Origin: JADJGC01 sp964576925
GTDB lineage: Bacteria; Zixibacteria; MSB-5A5; CAIYYT01
Direction: 5' to 3'
Assembly (NCBI GenBank): GCA_964576925.1
Contig: CAZNWJ010000013.1
Coordinates: forward strand, 1 to 64,000
DNA length: 64,000 bases
The translations under genes and the position numbers were made by a program. The notes beneath the pieces are model-generated. The model was not told the DNA's origin and did not search any database. It was given only the letters and a program-made list of their open reading frames with translations. This document shows, one piece after another, positions 53,179 to 61,646 of this stretch. The number at the start of each line of letters is the position of its first letter. The stretch's first letter is position 1.

Positions 53179-55089
53179 TTATTCGGGGCTCTCAGGCGCG
53201 CTGGAGGCCGATTTCTGGGCTGCGTCGGCCGCTTTAACCTCCTTCAGATGCTGGTGCATCGGATGCTCCACGCCGCTCTCACTACCCAGGCCAAAAGCCT
53301 GGGGCTGAAAGTAGCGCCCGAGCTGTTCGGAGGACTTGACAAACTCCACTTGGGTGCGATTTGTTTTCGCAAAACTGTCATTTCGCAGCGCTGTAACTTG
53401 CCACGAAACTTTCACGTTCGGCTTGTCGGACGTAATCAGGAAACGATTGTTTTCAATCTCGCGGGCAACGATTGCCTGAGCGAATTGACCAATGACAGTA
53501 AGTTGATAGCGATAGTCAGTGCTCATTGCGGTGAAATACTCCGGCAGATTCACAAGCGCTTCTCCGGATTGATCCGTCGTTGCATTTCCGCTGAGAACAT
53601 TAGTCATCTCCGGTGAAACCATTCCCGAAAGTTGGAGCCCCTGATTCTCAGGATCCAACGGATGGTCGATTCTCTGGACAAACACAGGCGTGTAGAGCGT
53701 GCCGGTCACATTGACGTTGCCGTAGAAATAGCCGGCCCAATGATTCGCCAGGTTGCAGCAGGTTGTAAAGCCATAGACAGCATAGTTGGTGGTGTTGCCG
53801 GAGGCTTCGCCGTATACTCCATATCCAGTAGAGTTATTGCTCGCTGCCCCCCAGACGCCCCATCCTGTCGAACCGTTGTGTGCGGTGCCGTAAACTCCCC
53901 GCAGGGTCGGGTCATTCTCCGCTTCCGCGAAGACCCCGGTGCTTCCCACGGAATTACCGGTCGCATATCCTTGAACTCCGCGCCCAGTTTCAGCAGAGGC
54001 TGCGTAGCCGTAGACACCGTAGGCGGTGAAGCCATCCCCCGCGTAGCCATAAGCGCCAAAACTTTCCCCACTTGTAATTGCACGATCGTTGGCGTAGGCA
54101 GCCGAATACGAGCCGTAGCGGGAGATATTGTCCGACTCGGAGTACGAATACGTGCCGTATGTGATTCCGGCGCCTGCGTCTCCAACGGTAGTGGCGAATG
54201 CAGCCGAATAACTTCCATAGAGTGGTCCGGTGCCGACGTTTTCGATTCTCGTATAGAGTCCATACTTGGTCGTTGCGGTGTTGTAGTTACGCCGCGCTTG
54301 AAGCAGGTAGCCGATTCCCGGCGCCGCATCTCTGCCTATGAAGATGCCATTGCCGTCGGCCCTAAAAGTAGAGTCGCTGATCCGCAGGCTAAGATCAAAG
54401 ACATTTGAGTTCACGAATGTATTCGCGCCTGAGAGAGTAGCGGCGGTGCCATTGATTTTGGTCGAGGCGATATTGGCAGCTGCGTTAAGATCGGCGTCAC
54501 CAATTTGCCCGTCGGCGATGTGACTCGATGTGACACCGCCATTGGCAATGGAGAGATTGGCATCACCTGATGTTGCTCCCCCGGTAAGTCCACCGGACGT
54601 GTTAATGGCAGTAATGTCGCCGCTGTTGTCATCAACGCCATCAGCAAATCCGGCAGGGAGATTCTTGATTCCGCTCCAGTTCACCGAGTCGGCGTTCTGG
54701 CTGACGAAAGTGAATGGCGCTGCCAGAAACTGCTGACGCGGTGACAATTCCGGATCGACGCCGACGGTTACTCCGAGCCAGCGATTGCCGCCGGAGAAGA
54801 GGCCGTTGGGAAAGGGAACGTCCTGGCCGAGGACGTACGTGTATACCCCATCCTTGGTCTGCACAGGTTGGATATTTGAATTCCAAAGCGAAGTGCCGCC
54901 CACCGGAGCATCATATATCTGAAAGCGGACGAAGTATGCTCCGTCAGATACGGGATCTCCCGAGGCGGTTGTAAGGCGCCCCTGATAGCTGATGAGACCG
55001 GGCACGGCGGCGGTGGCGGTCGACGCGATCAGCAGAAGGCCGAAAAACAGGGCCATTCTGAATTCAGAAAGTAGGTTTGGTCGTTTCAT
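53179..55089 (-). CDS. Secreted YQGRL-family protein B
   Basis: 636 residues, ATG at 55089 with GAGGAG 6 bases upstream. Signal peptide (ALFFGLLLIASTATAA), N-domain LISYQGRL, linker GGVTSSHIADGQIGDADL, variable middle of short YGxYxxA strands, C-domain (DHPLDPENQGLQLSG...YRYQLTVIGQFAQAIVA). Its N-domain (54664-55007) is near-identical to that of D, and its C-region (core 53583-53757) to pseudogene C. Confidence 0.75.
   Translation of the reverse strand: MKRPNLLSEFRMALFFGLLLIASTATAAVPGLISYQGRLTTASGDPVSDGAYFVRFQIYDAPVGGTSLWNSNIQPVQTKDGVYTYVLGQDVPFPNGLFSGGNRWLGVTVGVDPELSPRQQFLAAPFTFVSQNADSVNWSGIKNLPAGFADGVDDNSGDITAINTSGGLTGGATSGDANLSIANGGVTSSHIADGQIGDADLNAAANIASTKINGTAATLSGANTFVNSNVFDLSLRISDSTFRADGNGIFIGRDAAPGIGYLLQARRNYNTATTKYGLYTRIENVGTGPLYGSYSAAFATTVGDAGAGITYGTYSYSESDNISRYGSYSAAYANDRAITSGESFGAYGYAGDGFTAYGVYGYAASAETGRGVQGYATGNSVGSTGVFAEAENDPTLRGVYGTAHNGSTGWGVWGAASNNSTGYGVYGEASGNTTNYAVYGFTTCCNLANHWAGYFYGNVNVTGTLYTPVFVQRIDHPLDPENQGLQLSGMVSPEMTNVLSGNATTDQSGEALVNLPEYFTAMSTDYRYQLTVIGQFAQAIVAREIENNRFLITSDKPNVKVSWQVTALRNDSFAKTNRTQVEFVKSSEQLGRYFQPQAFGLGSESGVEHPMHQHLKEVKAADAAQKSASSAPESPE
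54664..55007. repeat. Duplicated block, copy in gene B
   Basis: 344 bases matching 57525-57868 with one mismatch (54688 versus 57549) and 319 bases perfectly identical (54689-55007). It encodes the N-terminal domain after the signal peptide. The flanks of both copies are much less similar. Confidence 0.95.
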
Positions 55090-55132
55090 TGGGTACTCCT
55101 CGTTTCCATCGACGAATTTGACTGAGCGTTAG

Positions 55133-55953
55133 TTACTCTTGCGTAGCGTTACCAGGTCGCGGCGGTTCATGATCTGTGGCGGCTGCCTTCAGCGCGGCGG
55201 CGCGAAGCTCTGCGGTCAGACCACGCACTGAGCTGAGTCCAAAAGCTTCGGGGTTCTGATACTTGCCGACTTCGCGGGGCGACTTGGCCACTTCGACCGG
55301 GATGCGATTGGACTTGGCGAACGGATCCTGACGAATTCCGGTCACCTGCCATGAGACGGTGACGCCGGGTTTGTCGGTTCTTATCTTGAACTGGTTGTTA
55401 CTAATCGTTTCGGCGATGATCGCCTGCGCGAATTGACCAATGACAGTAAGTTGATAGCGATAGTCTGTGCTCATTGCGGTGAAGTACTCCGGCAGAGTCA
55501 CAAGCGCTTCCCCAGATTGATCCGCCGTTACATTTCCGCTGAGAACATTAGTCATCTCCGGTGAAACCATTCCCGAAAGTTGGAGCCCCTGATTCTCAGG
55601 ATCCAACGGATGGTCGATTCTCTGGACAAACACAGGCGTGTAGAGCGTGCCGGTCACATTGACGTTGCCGTAGAAATAGCCGGCCCAATGATTCGCCAGG
55701 TTGCAACAGGTTGTAATGCCATAGACTGCATAGTTGGAGGAGTTGCCGCTCTCTTCGCAGTACACCCCATATCCTGTGGAGTTATCGCTGGCTGCTCCCC
55801 AGACGTCCCATCAAGAGGAGCGCCTTGCGAATCCTGCAAACTGCCCTGATAGCTCATCATTGCCGGGACGGCAGCCCGGGCGATGGATGCCGCAAGCAGT
55901 ACCACCACCAAGCTCGAAAGCGCGGCGGAAACTATGGCTGTTGGCCTGGTCAT
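55133..55953 (-). pseudogene. YQGRL-family gene C, internal deletion
   Basis: Good start (ATG at 55953, GGAGGAG 8 bases upstream) and a signal peptide leading to MMSYQGSLQDSQGAPLDG, then at about 55811 the sequence jumps directly into the C-terminal half of a paralogue of B, in another frame. The middle (roughly 370 codons) is missing, and the frame is lost at the junction. From 55811 to 55133 the C-terminal domain is open (YAVYGITTCCNLANHWAG...FRYQLTVIG-type), so the deletion looks recent. Confidence 0.85.
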
Positions 55954-56138
55954 GTTGTCTTCTCCTCCAAGAATGAAAATAAGCCGGCAATCGGCAGGGA
56001 CACCGACCACCGAAACTCAGGAGTTAATTGCCCGATTACTAAACTGCGAAGTACTATTTGTTCTGCTCCTGTGGGCGCAACTGCCGCGACACAATTTACA
56101 GATTTGTGCAGTAGCTATTCGACCGATTCCCGCAGAGG

Positions 56139-57947
56139 TTACTTGTCTTGATCATTTTGAACCGCGGCGGGCACACTTCTCGATACTGTCTGGGCTTTTA
56201 TTACCGACTCCCGGATTTCCGCAGTCATGCCGCGCTTGTAGTCGAACCCATACAACTCAGGATGAAGGTACTTGCCGACTTCATGCGGCAGTTTCATCGG
56301 TTCTGTGGCGATCCGATTCGCCTCGGCGAATTTGTCATTGCGAATGCCCGTCACTTGCCAAGATACCTCGATGCCGGGTTGATTGGATTTGATTCGGAAC
56401 TGATTGTTTGCAATCTTTGAGGCTACAATTGCCTGCGCGAATTGGCCGATTACGGTTAGCTGATAACGGAAGTCGGTATTCACTGCCGAGAAATAGTCAG
56501 GCAAATTGACGATTGCATCGCCACTATTGTCAGTGACCACGTTGCCGCTGAGGATATTCATCATGTCGGCTGATTGAATATCGCAGAATTGGAGATACTT
56601 GTTGTCCGGGTCGAGTGGATGATCGATGCGGCTTGCCTTCACCGGGCTAAACACGGTTCCAGTGACATTGACATCGCCGCCGAAGTAACCCGCCCAATTT
56701 ACGATCGTGTTCTCCCAGGCCTCGCCGAAGACACCAGCTCCCCAGTTGCCTGCATGTGCTCCGCCATACGTACCGATGTTGTTTGGGCTGTTGTAGCTGT
56801 AGCCGCGCACACCTACGCCCTCTAAACTGGCGTAATATGAAGTTCCTTCTACTCCAATTGTCCGACTGGCGAACCAGCCCTCTCCCCGGACTCCGATCGC
56901 AAATTCGCCATTGAATGCAGTCGACTTGGTTCCAATTGAGAATCCTGTCGAAAATGGACTCGAGGCCGATGTGGCGTTAAAGTAGCCGCCGTACCTCGTA
57001 CTATTATTGGACAGGCCCGCGCCACTAACTCCCGTTACTGGTGCGTCAATCGACCATGCAATCGACGATACTCCGGTCACGTCGCCTGTTCCATAGTTTG
57101 CCGCGTTCACTTGAAGCGATTGTACGGGCGAACTGGACGTGTCGCTGACTGCAGCGTTCATCAGCAGCGTTCCAAAAAAAGGACTATACCGGCCAACCGT
57201 AACACGGCCGTCCGTGACTACCATTGTCTTATTCGCGAACTGGAGAGAATCCGTAAATGTATTCCCACCTGTGAATGTCTGCGTACCTGAGAGTGTCGCC
57301 GCAGTGCCGGCAATCTTGGAAGCCGCAATATTCGCTGATGCGCTGATATCGGCATCGACGATTGTGTTGTTGGCAATATGTGTCGAAGTTACCCCGCCAG
57401 AAGCAACCGAGATATTGGCGTCTCCCGAAGTCGCGCCGCCGGTCAGACCGCCACTGGTGTTGACGGCAGTAATATCGCCGTCGGAATTGTGATCAATGCC
57501 GTCGGCAAAACCCGCTGGCATTCCCTTGATTCCGCTCCAGTTCACCGAATCGGCGTTCTGGCTGACGAAAGTGAATGGCGCTGCCAGAAACTGCTGACGC
57601 GGTGACAATTCCGGATCGACGCCGACGGTTACTCCGAGCCAGCGATTGCCGCCGGAGAAGAGGCCGTTGGGAAAGGGAACGTCCTGGCCGAGGACGTACG
57701 TGTATACCCCATCCTTGGTCTGCACAGGTTGGATATTTGAATTCCAAAGCGAAGTGCCGCCCACCGGAGCATCATATATCTGAAAGCGGACGAAGTATGC
57801 TCCGTCAGATACGGGATCTCCCGAGGCGGTTGTAAGGCGCCCCTGATAGCTGATGAGACCGGGCACGGTGCCGGTGGCAATTACAGCCAAAAGTAGCGTT
57901 GTTATCAGGCTGCAAGCAGACATGAAAAGCCATTTGTTCGTGTGCAT
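56139..57947 (-). CDS. Secreted YQGRL-family protein D
   Basis: 602 residues from the ATG at 57947 (AAGGAG 10 bases upstream); an ATG three codons earlier is too close to it. Signal peptide (SLITTLLLAVIATGT), N-domain nearly identical to B, linker GGVTSTHIANNTIVDADI, a middle unlike B, and C-domain DHPLDPDNKYLQFCD...FRYQLTVIGQFAQAIVA...LHPELYG. The contrast between identical N-domain and different middle points to conversion or domain exchange. Confidence 0.75.
   Translation of the reverse strand: MHTNKWLFMSACSLITTLLLAVIATGTVPGLISYQGRLTTASGDPVSDGAYFVRFQIYDAPVGGTSLWNSNIQPVQTKDGVYTYVLGQDVPFPNGLFSGGNRWLGVTVGVDPELSPRQQFLAAPFTFVSQNADSVNWSGIKGMPAGFADGIDHNSDGDITAVNTSGGLTGGATSGDANISVASGGVTSTHIANNTIVDADISASANIAASKIAGTAATLSGTQTFTGGNTFTDSLQFANKTMVVTDGRVTVGRYSPFFGTLLMNAAVSDTSSSPVQSLQVNAANYGTGDVTGVSSIAWSIDAPVTGVSGAGLSNNSTRYGGYFNATSASSPFSTGFSIGTKSTAFNGEFAIGVRGEGWFASRTIGVEGTSYYASLEGVGVRGYSYNSPNNIGTYGGAHAGNWGAGVFGEAWENTIVNWAGYFGGDVNVTGTVFSPVKASRIDHPLDPDNKYLQFCDIQSADMMNILSGNVVTDNSGDAIVNLPDYFSAVNTDFRYQLTVIGQFAQAIVASKIANNQFRIKSNQPGIEVSWQVTGIRNDKFAEANRIATEPMKLPHEVGKYLHPELYGFDYKRGMTAEIRESVIKAQTVSRSVPAAVQNDQDK
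57525..57868. repeat. Duplicated block, copy in gene D
   Basis: Partner of 54664-55007 (offset 2861 bases). It encodes the N-terminal domain of protein D. Confidence 0.95.
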
Positions 57948-58056
57948 GTTTGTCATACTCCTTTAGGCGAAAGCGCTCTATAAGGGTTAGCTGGTTCAGG
58001 AATATCGCTGCGTTGTATGATTAGAGCCACAATGTCCATATTCGCTACAATCATAA

Positions 58057-59832
58057 TCATTCGGAATCTGGAGTGACGGTTTGTGTTATCTCGGGTTCCT
58101 TTGCGCCCTTGTGTCTCACAGCGTCGACGCCGCGGTCAGCCGACCTGCCATAGGCTGCGGGCTGCAAGTAATGGCCGCGTTCAGCCTCAAGCTTAAGCGC
58201 CTCGACCTGGACGCTGCTGGCTGCGGCGTAGGGATCTTTACGCACACCAGTTACCTGCCAGGAGACTTCGAGATTAGGCTTCTCGGTCCTGATCGTGAAT
58301 TGTCCATTCTCAATCTTTCGAGCGACGATAGCCTGGGCGAATTCACCAATGACTGTGAGTTGGTATCGGAATTCGGTGTTGAGAGCATCAAAGTAGTCAG
58401 GCATGGTGACGGTTGCTTCGCCGCCGGCATCAGTCGTTACGATGCCATCGTAAATGACTTTCAGTTCTGGAGAATCGACCCCGGCAAGACGCAGGACCTT
58501 GTTTTCCGGGTCAAGCGGGTGATCGATCTCGGTGAATTTCGCGGGCATGAGGATGTTTCCGGTGACGTTGACGTCGCCGTTGAAGTAACCGGCGTAATTG
58601 GTCCAGCCGCTGTTGAAAGCCGCGCCGTAGATGCCGTACCCATAAGTGACGCTATTATAGGCGGCGCCGTACACGCCGTATCCGGAGCTGTTTGCTGTAG
58701 CGGCGCCGCGCACACCGTATGCGTATGCGCCACTGTCGGCAGAAGCGTAGATGCCGAAGACATCGGTTCCCCAGAAGGCATTCGAAAGCACCCCGTAAGT
58801 TGCTCCCGAAATGAGGCCGGGCGTGAGGGTCCGGGAGTGCGCTTGCAAGCCGTAGCGGGGCGATCCATCCGATTCGGCACGCGAGTAAGTTCCGATTGCT
58901 GTCCCACCGCTTCCAGGAGTGGAGGCGCGACTGAGACCATACAATGCTGTCAACTGTCCGGTTGAAGTGTTCTGCAGCCAGGAGTAGAGGCCGTAGTTGA
59001 AGAAAGTGTTTGCGTAGTTGCGACGCGCTGAGAGCAGCGCTGATGGAGCGGCGGTAATGCGCCCGAGCGCAACCGTCGAATTGTCGAAGCGTGCCGTGCT
59101 GTCGCCAAAGATCACCGTGTTGTTAAAAGTGTTAGTACCGGAGAACGTCTGAGAGCCCGTCAGCGTCGGGATACCGCCGGCGATTTTGCTGAGAGAGATG
59201 GCTGCGGAGGCCGAGATATCGGCATCGACGATGGTTCCGTTCTGGATGTGGCTCGATGTTACGCCGCCGGAGGCAATCGAGAGATTGGCGTCTCCCGAAG
59301 TCGCGCCACCGGTCAGACCGCCACTGGTGTTGACGGCAGTGATATCGCCACCGGAGTTATTGTCGACACCGTCGGCAAAACCGGCCGGCAGACTCTTGAT
59401 CCCGCTCCAGCTGACCGAATCAGCGTTTTGGCTGGTGAAGGCGAAAGCCGAGGAGAGTAGTTGTATGCGCGGTGTCAGTTCCGGATCGGTGCCGACTGTG
59501 ATTCCCAGCCAGCGATTTCCGGTGAACAACCCGTTGGGGAAAGGTACGCTGCTGCCAAGCAGGTAGGAATAGAGACCATTTGTGACAGACACTGTCTGGG
59601 CGTTAGAGTACCAGAGGGCGCTTCCTCCTGAAGAGACATTGTAGATCCGAAAATGCAATTGATAGTCACCGTCGGGAACCGGCAGGCCATCGGGGGTCGT
59701 CAGGCGGCCTTGGTAACTGAGTAGTTGGGGGATGCTGGAAAATGAAATTGAAGCCGATGCATTTAGAAAGAGAAAAGCAGCAATGAGTGTGTAGAAAGTC
59801 GAGCGGAGTCGTGATTGCTTAAATCGTGACAT
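58057..59832 (-). CDS. Secreted YQGRL-family protein E
   Basis: 591 residues, ATG at 59832 behind GAGG. Signal peptide (TLIAAFLFLNASASIS), N-domain LLSYQGRLTTPDG, linker GGVTSSHIQNGTIVDADI, variable middle, C-domain DHPLDPENKVLRLAG...FRYQLTVIGEFAQAIVA. The C-terminus differs from the others (LQPAAYGRSADRG). Between D and F with short spacers, so probably one transcript. Confidence 0.75.
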   Translation of the reverse strand: MSRFKQSRLRSTFYTLIAAFLFLNASASISFSSIPQLLSYQGRLTTPDGLPVPDGDYQLHFRIYNVSSGGSALWYSNAQTVSVTNGLYSYLLGSSVPFPNGLFTGNRWLGITVGTDPELTPRIQLLSSAFAFTSQNADSVSWSGIKSLPAGFADGVDNNSGGDITAVNTSGGLTGGATSGDANLSIASGGVTSSHIQNGTIVDADISASAAISLSKIAGGIPTLTGSQTFSGTNTFNNTVIFGDSTARFDNSTVALGRITAAPSALLSARRNYANTFFNYGLYSWLQNTSTGQLTALYGLSRASTPGSGGTAIGTYSRAESDGSPRYGLQAHSRTLTPGLISGATYGVLSNAFWGTDVFGIYASADSGAYAYGVRGAATANSSGYGVYGAAYNSVTYGYGIYGAAFNSGWTNYAGYFNGDVNVTGNILMPAKFTEIDHPLDPENKVLRLAGVDSPELKVIYDGIVTTDAGGEATVTMPDYFDALNTEFRYQLTVIGEFAQAIVARKIENGQFTIRTEKPNLEVSWQVTGVRKDPYAAASSVQVEALKLEAERGHYLQPAAYGRSADRGVDAVRHKGAKEPEITQTVTPDSE

Positions 59833-59887
59833 GAGCTAACCTCGTTTTGAATGGTGCAGTAGCTAACTCTGAATATTCGACTGAACA

Positions 59888-61615
59888 CTAGCGCTTCGAT
59901 TGCGATTCGATAACCTGCTCCGTCTCACGTTTCGCCTTTTCCTCCCCGGCCATTCTTCGTGCCGAGAGCCGGATCTCGGCACCAATCGAGCGTTCGAGTC
60001 CGAGTCCGTAAAGTTCCGGATGAGCGTACTTGCCGAGTTCATGCGGCATCTTCGCTTGCTCAACGACGATGCGATTCGCACGTGCGAAACTGTCTTGGCG
60101 GGTGCCGACGACCTGCCAGGAGACCTTCACGGAGGGCTTATCAGTCTTGATCGTAAACTTGTTGTCCTGAATCTCCTGCGAAACGATTGCCTGGGCAAAC
60201 TGGCCGATAACGGTGAGTTGATAACGGAAGTCGGCATTTATGAGAGTGAAGTAATCAGGCAAAGTCACAGTCGCCTCGCCAGTGCCGTCGGTCACGATGT
60301 TTCCGGAGTAAACATTGATCATATCAGGCGCCTGGACGCTGGCGTGCTGAAGATATTTGCCCTCAGGGTCGGCGGGATGATCGACGCGCGAGATTAAGGA
60401 GGGCATAAATATCGTACCTGTGACATTGACATTGCCGAAAAACGAGCCGGCAAACTGTTCGATTGAATTGTTCCAGACTTCGCCAATTACGCCGTAGCCA
60501 TAGGGGTTGCCGTGAGCCTGCCCCGAGACTCCAATTCCGATGTTGTTGTTATTGCCCGCGATTCCGTGAGCACCGACGCCTTGATAGGAGGTGCCATGGC
60601 TTCCGCCGTAGAGACCGCGGGCTTCAATGGCATTACCACCGCTTCCGTAAACGCCGACGGAAAAAGCACCATCCGTGGCGGTCGAATAGACACCATAACT
60701 ATCGCCAGTTGTAAGATTCTGAGTTATCGCACGGCCGCGGAACACCGAACCAAATCGATAGCCTCCATTGGATCTCCCCTCGGCAGAAAGTCCGTAGGCG
60801 CTTCCGGACCCGCTGTTAATGGTTATGAATTCGGCTGTTTCAACAGGGCCGGCGCTGTTGTTCGAATGTGAGGCTCTCAGTGACGGAGATTCGGGAGAGG
60901 ACGGTTGTATGCGCTCGATTGCAATCTGGTCGGAGAAAGTGTTGAATCCGGTGAATACCTGAGAGCCAGCGAGCGTTGCTGCTGTTCCAGCAATTTTCGC
61001 AGGGATTACTTTGGCCGTGTCGGCGAGGTCTGCGTCGGTAATTGTTCCGTTAGCGATGTGGGCTGACGTGACACCGCTCGCTGCAATTGCGAGGTTGGCA
61101 TCTCCGGAAGTAACGCCTCCGGTCAGACCGTCGGACGTGTTCACTGCGGTGATATCGCCGGTTCCAATGTTGTCAATACCGTCGGCAAAACCAGCGGGCA
61201 TGTTTTTGATACCGGCCCAGCCAATAGAATCGGCATTTTGGCTGGTAAAGGCGAAGGCGGTGGCCAGGAACTGCTTGCGCGGAGTTAACTCGGGGTCGGC
61301 GCCAACCGTAATGCCCAGCCACCGATTGCCACCACTGAAGAGGCCATCGGGGAGAGGAACATCCTGTCCGAGAAGATAGGTGTAAACCCCGCCGGTCACG
61401 ACTACAGGCTGGATGTTGGAATTCCAAAGCGAAGTTCCGCCCGTGGGGGCATCGTAGATCTGAAAGCGAATGAAGTAGGTTCCGTCCTGAACCGGATCTC
61501 CGGCGGCAGTGGTCAATCGCCCTTGATCGCTGACGAGACTGGGAACTGCCGACGTCAGCGTCGGTGGTAGGATGATCAGGATGATGCCGGTCAGGATGAG
61601 TAGTGTTCGAACCAT
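59888..61615 (-). CDS. Secreted YQGRL-family protein F
   Basis: 575 residues, ATG at 61615 with GGAG 6 bases upstream. Signal peptide (TLLILTGIILIILPPTLTSA), N-domain with SDQGRL in place of SYQGRL, linker SGVTSAHIANGTITDADL, variable middle, C-domain DHPADPEGKYLQHAS...FRYQLTVIGQFAQAIVS...AHPELYG. A basic, Glu-rich tail ends the protein. Confidence 0.75.
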   Translation of the reverse strand: MVRTLLILTGIILIILPPTLTSAVPSLVSDQGRLTTAAGDPVQDGTYFIRFQIYDAPTGGTSLWNSNIQPVVVTGGVYTYLLGQDVPLPDGLFSGGNRWLGITVGADPELTPRKQFLATAFAFTSQNADSIGWAGIKNMPAGFADGIDNIGTGDITAVNTSDGLTGGVTSGDANLAIAASGVTSAHIANGTITDADLADTAKVIPAKIAGTAATLAGSQVFTGFNTFSDQIAIERIQPSSPESPSLRASHSNNSAGPVETAEFITINSGSGSAYGLSAEGRSNGGYRFGSVFRGRAITQNLTTGDSYGVYSTATDGAFSVGVYGSGGNAIEARGLYGGSHGTSYQGVGAHGIAGNNNNIGIGVSGQAHGNPYGYGVIGEVWNNSIEQFAGSFFGNVNVTGTIFMPSLISRVDHPADPEGKYLQHASVQAPDMINVYSGNIVTDGTGEATVTLPDYFTLINADFRYQLTVIGQFAQAIVSQEIQDNKFTIKTDKPSVKVSWQVVGTRQDSFARANRIVVEQAKMPHELGKYAHPELYGLGLERSIGAEIRLSARRMAGEEKAKRETEQVIESQSKR

Positions 61616-61646
61616 AGGAATCTCCGCATTTCTGAATGTATCCGGG

